Counted from the stretch's first letter, positions 7,254 to 19,560 are shown. The stretch: DNA of 20,000 bases from Mesostigma viride (GCA_009746045.1 RPFO01001421.1:1-20000); one strand, 5' to 3'. Translations and numbers: made by a program. The notes: generated by a model not told the origin, from the sequence alone.

Positions 7254-10200
7254 TCAGCAGTCGTCGTCGTCGTCGTCGTCGTCATCGTCATCGGCAAGGA
7301 TGAGCGCTCGCTTCCGACGCCGGGAGGCGCCTGCGTTGTTGTTCTCCGCCACATCGTCGCTGGGTGGAACCATCTCGCGCAATCGAGCCTCGGCCAGGGT
7401 GATATCCGGCGCTTGCAACGCAGGGACGACCACACCGGGGCACCCGCAGATCTGTGCCTCCAGCTCGTGGAGAGGCACACAAGAAACCGCGTCCTCCTCC
7501 CAACGGGCACCCCAGTACATGGCTACCATGTCGTTTTGCGTGTCGACAACAGCGACACGACCATGGTACCTGCCGTCCCGGCTTTCGGTGCGACCGTCCG
7601 CGGATGTCACACGCTCCGACGCCCAATGACACACGACTTGCCCTACGAGGTTGCGGCTGCCACTCTTGACCTGCAGCCTTATGCCTTCCCAGCATGCCTT
7701 CGCCATGCCGACGATGCCCTTCGAGCATTCAGCATCTTGCCACTTCACGACCGGGTGTTCCGCGTCATAGGGCACCTCCTTCAGCGCCTTTAGGCACTCC
7801 TTGGTGAGCTTTTTGTTCGCACCCAAGGAGACTGCATGGGGCGGCTGACCTCGCTTGCCCACCACTTGTGTCAAGACGAGGTCTGACGCGGTGATGATCA
7901 CCGTGTGCGCCGCAGTGGTTGGCGGATGGGGCCATTGCGCAATGTCTGGGTTCCACGGGTGCCACGTGTCACGCAAATGCTTAGCGCGGTATACAAAGAG
8001 CTCAATAGAAGGTTGGCCGCCATCCTCCTTCGCAACCACCTCCTTGATGATGCCAAAGAGGACTGGAGTCCACGTGAGCTTCGAGTTGCAGAGAATACCA
8101 GCTGAAGGGTGCCAGTATAGAACAGCGGAGCCTTTCTCAACGCCTTGCATGCGCTTCAAGTAAGCGACCTTGGCTGTCATGGCCCTGTCTTCTGCCGCCC
8201 ATTCCTGCTGTGTGTGGCCATCATGAAGAACTCGGTCTACCAGCGGGGTGACGCGCACCGCCTCTGCGTCGACCAACGCCATGAAGTGCTCTTCTTGCGT
8301 CGGTGGTGGTTCAGGCGCTGCATCGTGCTCACGCAGGGCGGAGATGTCCGCGCGAGATGGCCACGGCAAAGGGCGCCACTCCTCAGGCACCTCCTCAGGG
8401 GCATGTGGGACTTTTGCGAAAAAGGCCTCGTTTGGCTTGATGGTGTCGGGCGGAAAGTACCACTGCCAGATGCCATGGGGCAACTTCTCGACCCTTGTTT
8501 TGATCGACTCCAGCTCCTTCCCCAGAAACTCCATGTTCAATGGTGCGAAGGCTGGGGTGTCCTGCAACATCGGAATGCGGTCTGGATCCACAAGTCGGAC
8601 GCCAAACAGCGGCCGCCCCTCCGCATCAAACTTGTAAGGCTGTGTCATCGCCTTCCCGCACCGTGGCGCGCCTTCCTGTCGAGTCCCCGCGGGCTGCCAC
8701 GGCGTCTTTTGGGACTCCGTGGTCCGGTAGGACAACCAGGTCTCTGCGTTGCCCTGTACCTGGAAGAAGACGGCGTGGTGCACCTTCATTGAGCGACCGC
8801 GTTTTTCAGGCACCGGCTGTGCCGCTCCGCCGCCCGCCGGCTGCGCCTCCGGCCCGCCGCGCGCCGGCTGCCCCGCCCCGCCGCCCGTCGACTGCCCCGC
8901 CCCGCCGCCCGTCGACAGCCCCGCCCCGCCGCCCACGCGCGCCGGCAGCGCCGCTGGCCCCCGCACGCCGACCGCCCTGCCCCGCCGCCCGTCGACTGCC
9001 CCGCCCCGCCGCCCGTCGACAGCCCCGCCCCGCCGCATGCCAGCTGCGCCGGCCCGCCGCCCACGCGCGCCGGCAGCGCCGCTGGCCCCCCGCACGCCGA
9101 CGGCCCTGCCCCGCCGCCCGTCGACTGCCCCGCCCCGCCGCCCGTTGACAGCCCCGCCCCGCCGCCCACGCGCGCCGGCAGCGCCGCTGGCCCCCCGCAC
9201 GCCGACCGCCCTGCCCCGCCGCCCGTCGACTGCCCCGCCCCGCCGCCCGTCGACAGCCCCGCCCCGGCGCCCACGCGCGCCGGCAGCGCCGCTGGCCCCC
9301 GCGCGCCGACTGCCCCGCCACGCCGCCCGTCGACAGCCCCGCCCCGCCGCCCACGCGCGCCGGCAGCGCCGCTGGCCCCCGCGCGCCGACGGCCCCGCCC
9401 CGCCGCCCGTCGACAGCCCCGCCCCGCCGCCCACGCGCGCCGGCAGCACCGCTGGCCCCCCGCACGCCGACTGCCCCGCCCCGCCGCCCGTCGACAGCCC
9501 CGCCCCGCCGCCCACGCGCGCCGGCAGCACCGCTGGCCCCCCGCCCGTCGACTGCCCCGCCCCGCCGCCCGTCGACAGCCCCGCCCCGCCGCCCACGCGC
9601 GCCGGCAGCGCCGCTGGCCCCCCGCGCGCCGACGGCCCTGCCCCGCCGCCCGTCGACTGCCCCGCCCCGCCGCCCGTCGACAGCCCCGCCCCGCCGCCCA
9701 CGCGCGCCGGCAGCGCCGCTGGCCCCCCGCACGCCGACCGCCCTGCCCCGCCGCCCGTCGACTGCCCCGCCCCGCCGCCCGTCGACAGCCCCGCCCCGCC
9801 GCCCACGCGCGCCGGCAGCGCCGCTGGCCCCCCGCACGCCGACCGCCCCGCCACGCCGCCCGTCGACTGCCCCGCCCCGCCGCCCGTCGACAGCCCCGCC
9901 CCGCCGCCCACGCGCGCCGGCAGCGCCGCTGGCCCCCCGCGCGCTGACTGCCCCGCCACGCCGCCCGTCGACAGCCCCGCCCCGCCGCCCACGCGCGCCG
10001 GCAGCACCGCTGGCCCCCCGCACGCCGACTGCCCCGCCCCGCCGCCCGTCGACAGCCCCGCCCCGCCGCCCACGCGCGCCGGCAGCACCGCTGGCCCCCC
10101 GCACGCCGACGGCCCTGCCCCGCCGCCCGTCGACTGCCCCGCCCCGCCGCCCGTCGACAGCCCCGCCCCGCCGCCCACGCGCGCCGGCAGCACCGCTGGC

Positions 10201-12422
10201 CCCCCGCACGCCGACGGCCCTGCCCCGCCGCCCGTCGACTGCCCCGCCCCGCCGCCCGTCGACAGCCCCGCCCCGCCGCCCACGCGCGCCGGCAGCGCCG
10301 CTGGCCCCCCGCGCGCCGACTGCCCCGCCCCGCCGCCCGCGCGCGCCGGCAGCACCGCTGGCCCGCCGCCCGTCGACGGCCCTGCCCCGCCGCCCGTCGA
10401 CTGCCCCGCCCCGCCGCGCACCGGCAGCGCCGCCCCGCTGCCCGCTGACTGCCCCGCCCCGCCGCGTGCCGGCTGCGCCGCCGCTGCCGCCCCGCCGCGC
10501 ACCGATGGCGCCGCCCCTCCGTGCGCCGGCTGCGCCTCGCTGCACGCAGGCTGCACGACATCACCACGCACCCTGGTGACCTTGATAACCTGATCCTCCC
10601 TACCGGTCATCCAATCTACTGTGCTGCACCAACCGGCAAACGACTCGCGCTGCAACGGAGTGAGAAAGTTCCTGACATCGTAAGCGACCCCCAATACCTT
10701 GACCTCCGTGCCAGCGGGGACGGTCGAGTTGCAGTTCGCAGCTGCACCACTAGGCTGACGGAATGCCTCTTCTATGGCCGCCACCCAGCTCTCCAAAGTT
10801 GGGTACTTGTGCACGAAGCTAGGCCCCCCCGCCACAGCGTGTCTCATGTAGGCCACAAGCACGCCGAATTTCTGATCTGGGTCGGCGTGCGTGTGGCCCA
10901 CGAGCATGCGGTGCATTTCGACGACGTCGAAGAAGCCAACGTGTACGAGCCACCATGCAAACAGTAAGACGGTGTGATTCCGGTTTTCACTCCCACCGTC
11001 CAGTTGCAGGCACAAACACCTGGGCATGTGCGGCAGCCCCGCCCTCCTCCATGGCTGGTCCCTCATCAACTGCGCCAGGATGTGCATCAGCATCGTGACG
11101 GTGACACTGCCGGAGAGGTTGTCGGTCATGAGGACCCATGCGAGAACGATGAACCACATCGCCTTGTACCCATGGACGGCCGCACAGAAGAGCGAGAACG
11201 GCATCATGCCACCTGCATAGCTGCCCCATGAGTCGGGCCCCCCCACCAGCTTCGGCCAGTATGTCTTGGCGTGATCCAGCTTGTCGAGGTTGATCGACAA
11301 AATGGCCGTCAACATAGCGGCCACCATCGCGCAGGCAAGCTCGCGCCTCAACCAATAGTTCTGGCGGGTAAACCAGGCCAGAGCGACATGCTGCTTGATT
11401 TGGTTGTCGACGTACTGCCGTTGTGCCTCAGTTGAAGCACCGCGGCGCCGCATGCGCAGTTCCACGCAGTCCGCGCAGTGACCGGTGCTCTTGTTGTGCG
11501 GGCATACCACCACCTTCGGGCTCCTCTGCCCTGGGAAGTAGTCGCCTTTGCAGTAGGTGCGCCAGATGCGGTAGAATGCGTTGTAGCCTAGCACCTTGGC
11601 CCCTTCCCCCGCTTCTGCCACCACGTCTTCAACGTACATGGCGTGCATCTCCTTGATGGACATGACGTCCATGAAGACAACGCCAGCATGAGTCGGGTCA
11701 TGGTCTGCGATCTGCTGCACCAACTCGTGCATCCACATTGCTGCGTGTTCGCCAACCTCCGAACGCCCCCGAGCATCACGCTCAGGTGGTGCGTGCTCCA
11801 GACCAACACCGAAAGTCGCTAGGTCGTTGGGATGCACGGTCAGGAAATACTCTTTCGCCGACACGACCGACGCCACCAGATTGTTCCAAGTCGCCCGGGT
11901 AACGCCGGCCATCTTCCGGATGGCAGATGCACAACCGGTGACGGTGTACATGCACCCCGCAATCACCACGTCCACGTGTAAAGGGCCGGTAATGATGTAC
12001 TTCTTGTAACGGCCACCGTCGGCAGGGGATTCTACCTCGATGTTGCCCACGCCGGCCGACCGGATCACGTCGCAAAGGGAGGCCATGCGCTGCTGGTCCG
12101 TTTGGTTGTACAGGTACTCTCGAAAGGCAGTCCACGACCTGGTATCGGTAAGTAAGGTGCCCACCTTCTCGAGGCAATGCTCCCCACAAGTCGGACCGCA
12201 CTTCCTGGCCTTGGCGATGTCCTTGTCAACGGACTTCAATTTGGAGGCGAGAAGCCGGGCGCCATCTTTCTTCCCACTGCGCTTCGCTCGAGAGGAAGAC
12301 GTGCCGGGCCCCATTTCCGTGTGAAGCAGGTCGTCGTCAGAGCCGTCAGAATCTACGCCCCAACTAGCTTCAGAACTCGCATCCGAATCCACCAGGTCTG
12401 GCACATCCCATTCTTCATCCAT
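7254..12422 (-). CDS. DUF7869-like putative transposase, 1,722 aa, with minisatellite linker and Tudor/SH3-like C-terminus
   Basis: An uninterrupted frame runs from the ATG at 12420-12422 to the stop at 7254-7256. Residues 1-50 are acidic. A Cys/His cluster lies at 307-319 (C-P-H...H-C-A-D-C). The core at about 370-530 has LDKLDHAK (Asp 380, 383), LQLDGGSENRN (Asp 475) and VGHTHADPDQKF (510-519). This layout resembles DUF7869 proteins, which look like RNase H-fold transposase domains; I infer the Asp residues form the catalytic site. Residues about 620-1230 are Gly/Ala/Ser repeats encoded by a minisatellite. After it comes unique sequence with SH3/BAH-like (about 1430-1520) and Tudor-like (about 1588-1655) stretches, then RRRKR and 11 Asp. 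Inferred job: cut and move the flanking TIRs. Introns cannot be excluded, especially around the repeat block. The family call is by motif memory; a host gene domesticated from a transposon is unlikely given the TIRs. Confidence 0.8.
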   Translation of the reverse strand: MDEEWDVPDLVDSDASSEASWGVDSDGSDDDLLHTEMGPGTSSSRAKRSGKKDGARLLASKLKSVDKDIAKARKCGPTCGEHCLEKVGTLLTDTRSWTAFREYLYNQTDQQRMASLCDVIRSAGVGNIEVESPADGGRYKKYIITGPLHVDVVIAGCMYTVTGCASAIRKMAGVTRATWNNLVASVVSAKEYFLTVHPNDLATFGVGLEHAPPERDARGRSEVGEHAAMWMHELVQQIADHDPTHAGVVFMDVMSIKEMHAMYVEDVVAEAGEGAKVLGYNAFYRIWRTYCKGDYFPGQRSPKVVVCPHNKSTGHCADCVELRMRRRGASTEAQRQYVDNQIKQHVALAWFTRQNYWLRRELACAMVAAMLTAILSINLDKLDHAKTYWPKLVGGPDSWGSYAGGMMPFSLFCAAVHGYKAMWFIVLAWVLMTDNLSGSVTVTMLMHILAQLMRDQPWRRAGLPHMPRCLCLQLDGGSENRNHTVLLFAWWLVHVGFFDVVEMHRMLVGHTHADPDQKFGVLVAYMRHAVAGGPSFVHKYPTLESWVAAIEEAFRQPSGAAANCNSTVPAGTEVKVLGVAYDVRNFLTPLQRESFAGWCSTVDWMTGREDQVIKVTRVRGDVVQPACSEAQPAHGGAAPSVRGGAAAAAQPARGGAGQSAGSGAALPVRGGAGQSTGGGAGPSTGGGPAVLPARAGGGAGQSARGGPAALPARVGGGAGLSTGGGAGQSTGGGAGPSACGGPAVLPARVGGGAGLSTGGGAGQSTGGGAGPSACGGPAVLPARVGGGAGLSTGGGAGQSACGGPAVLPARVGGGAGLSTGGVAGQSARGGPAALPARVGGGAGLSTGGGAGQSTGGVAGRSACGGPAALPARVGGGAGLSTGGGAGQSTGGGAGRSACGGPAALPARVGGGAGLSTGGGAGQSTGGGAGPSARGGPAALPARVGGGAGLSTGGGAGQSTGGGPAVLPARVGGGAGLSTGGGAGQSACGGPAVLPARVGGGAGLSTGGGAGPSARGGQRRCRRAWAAGRGCRRAAWRGSRRAGASGAAGARGRRGGAVDGRRGGAVDGRRGRAVGVRGASGAAGARGRRGGAVNGRRGGAVDGRRGRAVGVRGASGAAGARGRRAGAAGMRRGGAVDGRRGGAVDGRRGRAVGVRGPAALPARVGGGAGLSTGGGAGQSTGGGAGQPARGGPEAQPAGGGAAQPVPEKRGRSMKVHHAVFFQVQGNAETWLSYRTTESQKTPWQPAGTRQEGAPRCGKAMTQPYKFDAEGRPLFGVRLVDPDRIPMLQDTPAFAPLNMEFLGKELESIKTRVEKLPHGIWQWYFPPDTIKPNEAFFAKVPHAPEEVPEEWRPLPWPSRADISALREHDAAPEPPPTQEEHFMALVDAEAVRVTPLVDRVLHDGHTQQEWAAEDRAMTAKVAYLKRMQGVEKGSAVLYWHPSAGILCNSKLTWTPVLFGIIKEVVAKEDGGQPSIELFVYRAKHLRDTWHPWNPDIAQWPHPPTTAAHTVIITASDLVLTQVVGKRGQPPHAVSLGANKKLTKECLKALKEVPYDAEHPVVKWQDAECSKGIVGMAKACWEGIRLQVKSGSRNLVGQVVCHWASERVTSADGRTESRDGRYHGRVAVVDTQNDMVAMYWGARWEEDAVSCVPLHELEAQICGCPGVVVPALQAPDITLAEARLREMVPPSDDVAENNNAGASRRRKRALILADDDDDDDDDDDC
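8850..10480 (-). repeat. Coding GC-rich minisatellite (75/105-bp units with 30-bp subunits)
   Basis: On the coding strand the units read PAALPARVGGGAGLSTGGGAGQ..., mostly 35 or 25 residues. They differ by loss or gain of a 10-residue STGGGAGxxx subunit (30 bp). Each subunit contains a GTCGAC. The array is open in all three frames of the - strand and also on the + strand, which produces several long spurious ORFs. Most units have C6 before GC(A/G)CGCC, but three have C5: 8958-8962, 9296-9300 and 9376-9380. Each shifts the frame by one, and together they restore it. Confidence 0.9.
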
Positions 12423-12429
12423 GTTAATA

Positions 12430-12890
12430 GGAAATCTACTGTATTACACCCGGTGGTGCTTGGACAGAAGCAAGAAACCCCGCCCACCGCTCAAATGTGG
12501 CGCCCAACAAAGCCCCAAACTGTTTTCTTCAATAAGTCTACTGTTCTACATCCGGTGGTGGATGGACACAAGCAATAAAGGCCCCGCCCACACCTCAGAT
12601 TTCTTTAGAAAATCTACTGATCTACATTCGATGGCGCCTTCACAGAAGCAGGAAACTCCGCCCACCGGTCAAATGTGACGCCCAACAAAGCCCCAACTGA
12701 TTTCTTCAAGAAGTATACTGTTTTACAGCCGGTAGTGCTTGGGCAGAAGCACTATAAAAGAGACAACCAGCGCAGGCCAGAAATCGCAGGCCAGAAATCG
12801 CAACTATGTAAAGCCCGCCCACACATCGGATTTCTTTACGAAAAACCTGTTTTACATTCGATGGGGTCTTGACAGATTCAAACAAATTAT
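12430..12890. repeat. Imperfect dimeric promoter repeats
   Basis: About five related units start with ctactgt(t/a)(c/t)taca..cggtggtg. They alternate between an A type containing caaatgtg(g/a)cgcccaacaaagcccc and a B type containing ccgcccacac.tc.gatttcttta. A further 14-bp motif (gcaggccagaaatc) is duplicated at about 12771-12799. The array abuts the transposase ATG and lies between the divergent genes, so promoter or transposase-binding function is likely but inferred. Confidence 0.7.
12753..12760 (+). promoter_or_regulatory. Candidate TATA box for the PHD/polyQ gene
   Basis: TATAAAAG lies in the divergent intergenic region on the strand of the downstream gene. It is 1.35 kb before the ATG, so a transcript from here would carry the 149-bp satellite in its leader or in a 5' intron. 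The motif is short and could be chance. Confidence 0.35.
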
Positions 12891-12934
12891 CGTTTCTACC
12901 TGCGTGCGACTGCTGCGGCTGAGTGCTGCAACTT

Positions 12935-13965
12935 GTCTTCACGTCTTCACGTCTTCACGTCTTCACGTCTTCACCGCGTCTTCACCTGTCTTCACCACGT
13001 CTTCACGGCTTCACGGCTTCACGTCTTCACGGCTTCACCTGAACACCTGAACTTCACCTGAACTTGCCGTATCGTGTCTTCACGTCTTCACGTCTTCACG
13101 TCTTCACGTCTTCACGTCTTCACCGCGTCTTCACCTGTCTTCACCACGTCTTCACGGCTTCACGGCTTCACGTCTTCACGGCTTCACCTGAACACCTGAA
13201 CTTCACCTGAACTTGCCGTATCGTGTCTTCACGTCTTCACGTCTTCACGTCTTCACGTCTTCACGTCTTCACCGCGTCTTCACCTGTCTTCACCACGTCT
13301 TCACGGCTTCACGGCTTCACGTCTTCACGGCTTCACCTGAACACCTGAACTTCACCTGAACTTGCCGTATCGTGTGTCTTCACGTCTTCACGTCTTCACG
13401 TCTTCACGTCTTCACGTCTTCACCGCGTCTTCACCTGTCTTCACCACGTCTTCACGGCTTCACGGCTTCACGTCTTCACGGCTTCACCTGAACACCTGAA
13501 CTTCACCTGAACTTGCCGTATCGTGTCTTCACGTCTTCACGTCTTCACGTCTTCACGTCTTCACGTCTTCACCGCGTCTTCACCTGTCTTCACCACGTCT
13601 TCACGGCTTCACGGCTTCACGTCTTCACGGCTTCACCTGAACACCTGAACTTCACCTGAACTTGCCGTATCGTGTCTTCACGTCTTCACGTCTTCACGTC
13701 TTCACGTCTTCACGTCTTCACCGCGTCTTCACCTGTCTTCACCACGGCTTCACGGCTTCACGTCTTCACGTCTTCACGGCTTCACCTGAACACCTGAACT
13801 TCACCTGAACTTGCCGTATCGTGTCTTCACGTCTTCACGTCTTCACGTCTTCACGTCTTCACGTCTTCACCACGTCTTCACCTGTCTTCACCACGTCTTC
13901 ACGGCTTCACGGCTTCACGTCTTCACGGCTTCACCTGAACACCTGAACTTTGCGTATCGTATCTT
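12935..13965. repeat. 149-bp satellite array built of CTTCACGT octamers
   Basis: The landmark gccgtatcg recurs at 13066, 13215, 13364, 13515, 13664 and 13813, with a last degenerate copy at about 13951. Spacings are 149, 149, 151, 149, 149 and about 139. Each unit starts with about five CTTCACGT octamers, then cttcaccgcg, cttcacctg, cttcaccacg and cttcacgg variants, and ends cacctgaacacctgaacttcacctgaactt. Units are nearly identical, so the array is young or homogenised. No coding function: frames through it are repeats of the same short peptide. Confidence 0.95.
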
Positions 13966-14108
13966 TGATACATTGCATCATTTGCATGCCTTGGAGCTGC
14001 ACGTCTTCAAGCAGTGTCACCCAGTTCCCGCTTGATTCAAATGCACTTCGCGCTTGAATTCGTGACTTCGCTCAAGGTGGAAGGTGATGGGCACTAGCCA
14101 CGGGAACT

Positions 14109-16928
<2,820 letters not shown>

Positions 16929-17289
16929 ATCAGTTCTTTGACACTGAGTTGGCACTAGACGCAACACCTTTGATGCACATGAGTGCAGGGCGCATGTGTG
17001 GAAACCATGCAACCATGGCGATCCCTCAAAAAGTTTGGTTATGTAATAAGTGAGACAATTATTCCGGACGTATGATGGCCCAACGTCCTGTAAGGTTGAG
17101 TTGTCTTATTCAATTGGCATATGTTGTCTTATTGATGTTGTCTCATTGCCTTAATGGGTCAATTGTCTTAGTTTATATCATGTATATCTTGGGAAACTCA
17201 TTGCTTCAATAAAATGCATGTTAGGCGCAATCAACCCCCTCAAACACATCTGAAAACTGCACAGTGCATCAAATGTATCCTAAACAAAA
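16929..17289 (+). other. 3' UTR and right non-coding arm of the transposon
   Basis: AT-rich sequence after the PHD/polyQ stop codon. It contains gttgtct repeats around 17120-17150 and the poly(A) signal at 17208. No other gene is supported. Confidence 0.6.
17208..17213 (+). terminator. Poly(A) signal AATAAA
   Basis: AATAAA lies 280 bases after the stop codon of the + strand gene and about 80 bases before the right TIR. It places the transcript end inside the element. Confidence 0.5.
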
Positions 17290-17302
17290 AAATGTATCCT
17301 AA
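17271..17302. repeat. Subterminal 13-bp direct repeat at the right end
   Basis: AAATGTATCCTAA occurs at 17271-17283 and again at 17290-17302, where the second copy belongs to the TIR. The inner copy has the same + strand orientation as the inner copy at the left end. The two ends are therefore asymmetric: inverted pair on the left, direct pair on the right. Confidence 0.85.
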
Positions 17303-17318
17303 TCCGGTAAAACCACCC
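17290..17318 (-). repeat. Right terminal inverted repeat (29 bp)
   Basis: Begins AAATGTATCCT and ends GGTAAAACCACCC on the + strand. It is an exact reverse complement of 6057-6085. Confidence 0.95.
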
Positions 17319-17325
17319 CATCAAG

Positions 17326-17414
17326 CCACGTGGCGCCTCATCTTGCCACGTGGTGCCGCATCTTGCCACGTGGTGCCGCATCTTGCCACGTGGTGCCGCA
17401 GCTCGGCCACGTAG
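17326..17414 (+). repeat. 20-bp tandem array of G-boxes (CCACGTGG)
   Basis: CCACGTGG occurs at 17326, 17346, 17366 and 17386, exactly 20 bp apart, followed by a degenerate CCACGTAG at 17407. The repeat unit is tcttgccacgtggtgccgca. CACGTG is the plant G-box/E-box core bound by bZIP and bHLH proteins. The array starts 8 bases outside the right TIR. Confidence 0.85.
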
Positions 17415-19399
17415 CGCTGCGCTATTGGGGGCCAGTAATACGGGGCCACCGCCGCCGACCCTCGTTTTACTCGCCAGCCCCTAATTCAATTCAGGGGCCG
17501 GCGCTTACCGCAGCAGTCAGGCTCTGGGACGGGCCCCTAGTATCCAGGAACTTTTGCCTGGAGATGTCACCCCTCCTTCGACGACCTGCGTGCAGGCTGG
17601 CGGTTCCACTATGGTGGCGGCGACGCGCCGGGCCAAGGTGGTGTGGGCCTCTTGTGCTCGCCGGCAGCATCAGAGCAGCTCCAGTCCATCGTGCTGCGGT
17701 CCCCGCGTGTGCTAGTGGCCACTTTTTCGGCCACTGCTCAAGGGCCATTCACACCACACGCTAACCGTTATCGTGGGATATGCACCACATGCGGGTCGAG
17801 CTCAGGCGGAACGTGAGGGTATATCTTATTCCGGGGCCCAATGGCCGGCGCCGCGCCAGACTCGCCCGCCTTTGGGCTTTGGGCGTCTTGGAATTGGGCT
17901 TTGGGCGTCTTGGAAGTTGGCTTTGGGCGTTTGCGCTTTTGGATTTCTACACTACACTGGTACTACGTAAAAAAGCACAGACTGGTGCAGCGTAACATCC
18001 ATACAACGTAAAATTACCGCCGCACATGAGGCCGGCAGCAATAAACTGGCAGCCAGCAAGAACCGGACAATGGCGTCGGTTGCTGGTATTTCACTTACAC
18101 TTCACAGACTGCTTTGGAGTTTTGAGCATTTCCAGGCTAACCGAACTTAACATATTACCACATACAGCCTAGGAGGCTCCGGCGTAGTTCTTAAGCAGGA
18201 GCGTCCCGGCCGTTTCCAATGGCGCATGATGCATTCAAGCACCATGTGGCTTTTATCTCGACATTATTGCTCATCGTGTCTACATCTTTCGGCGTGCGGG
18301 CTAGCACTGACACGAGTGCGCAAGGCGGTTCTGATCGTGGGACTTCAATCAAGATCTTACGTAAGCTAATTTTTGTACACAAGCGAGGTTCCGAATGATC
18401 CAAGGGACCCGGCCCCTCATTATTCGGCCGCGGGTTCTTCTTATGCATGATGCTGCTGTGGATTGTCCGTGCCGGTAGTCTCTGTTCTACAGTAATGACG
18501 CGAATCCGCGTTGTGCTTGATCATGTAGTCAGCCCTTCGTGTTCATTACCTGTAAACGTTGATTGTTTCTTGACGCTTCTGAATGAAGAGTGTTAGAATG
18601 GAAGTATGGATTACATACCTAATTATGGGCACCCTTCCTTTATAATTACCTCGTTTAATTTGATACATCCTTTCCCCTATGCGTGTACGAGCTGGTAATC
18701 TTTTTCGCCTGCCTTACCCAGCTTTGTTTTGACGGCGAAATGGCCGCCAAAAGTTATAGGGTATCTTGTTACGGTATTCCCCCGATATTTCCTTCTGAAG
18801 TTACCTCGGTATCATGGCCGCGCGGCTGGCCGGCCCACACCTGCGTACCACTTTTACTCTCTAGAGTAGGTCTTTCACGTACCCCACGTCAATGTTTACA
18901 TATCATATCGGATTGTATATCTCAAAATTAAACTAAGCATGCATTGTGCGCACAATGCATATGTGCACCCGCCATGCGAAGGGCGCCTGCAGTACAATTT
19001 GCCGGCAATACGTGATCTCATCATGATCGTGATAAAAGAATGTCGTCTCTATTCAATATTAATTAGTAACATTGTATGATAAGGTTTGAAAGATAACCAT
19101 GCCGGAGCGCTGAAGATAACGAGGGAATTACTAGGTAACCTACTTGCATTTATCTGAGCTGGCTGGGTACCAGATGACATCATGTATATAATGGCCTCGC
19201 TGCAAGATTGTGTACGGCCCCAATATTGGAGCCCTGCCGCCTCTTGAGGAAAAAAAGACAGCTGAATGCGAGATCACCCTGCATGCTCAACTGTTTCACA
19301 ACCTCAAGACGTGCTCATGGAGCAATACTACCATCAGCAAATCCTAACATACATACTAGACATGTGCCAAACATGAATTTTTTTCTGCTGCACGCACAG
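17415..19399. other. Flanking DNA with no supported gene
   Basis: Sequence is moderately GC-rich to about 17930 and AT-richer afterwards. Short ORFs are present, but none shows a domain or a protein-like composition, and they do not connect through plausible splice sites that I could find. There is a small GTGGCC/GGCCAC inverted repeat at 17715-17734. Confidence 0.5.
17874..17931 (+). repeat. 22-bp tandem repeat (GGGCTTTGGGCGTCTTGGAA-type)
   Basis: Two full copies and one partial copy start at 17874, 17896 and 17918. Confidence 0.7.
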
Positions 19400-19560
19400 G
19401 ATCTGCCGGTGGACCTGCGGAGGCTGAGCGTGCTTCTTCTGCCTCTGCATGGAGCACACTAGTAAATTCAACACAGCAGGGTGATCACGAAGATGATACT
19501 CTGCGATCTGTTGATGCTACGAGCACGAGCTGGCACGCAAACTACTTGCCGGACTCTAAG
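19400..19560 (+). other. Possible internal exon of an incompletely visible gene
   Basis: A T-rich stretch and CAG end at 19399. One frame is then open for 53 codons (SAGGPAEAERASSASAW...), ending exactly at AAG|GTAAAT, a good donor, at 19561. The peptide is hydrophilic and low in complexity, with no recognised domain. No matching upstream or downstream exon was found. It could be chance in a composition-biased patch. Confidence 0.25.

Noticed and set aside
7182-7793. 203-codon + strand ORF at the end of the transposase gene
   Set aside because: It begins in the CAG tract and lies antisense to the transposase C-terminus; no domain.
8786-10567. Two further - strand ORFs of about 580-590 codons, Arg/Gly-rich
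   Set aside because: They are alternate-frame readings of the same minisatellite with no unique domain attached.
8749-10593. Long + strand ORF (614 codons) rich in Ala and Pro
   Set aside because: It is the antisense of the coding minisatellite. The array is open in nearly all frames because it lacks stop triplets, and only the - strand frame joins to unique domains on both sides.
12935-13965. CRISPR array
   Set aside because: The units are contiguous 149-bp satellites without unique spacers, and the DNA is eukaryotic.
17330-17764. 144-codon ORF after the right TIR
   Set aside because: It starts inside the G-box array and has no protein-like features.
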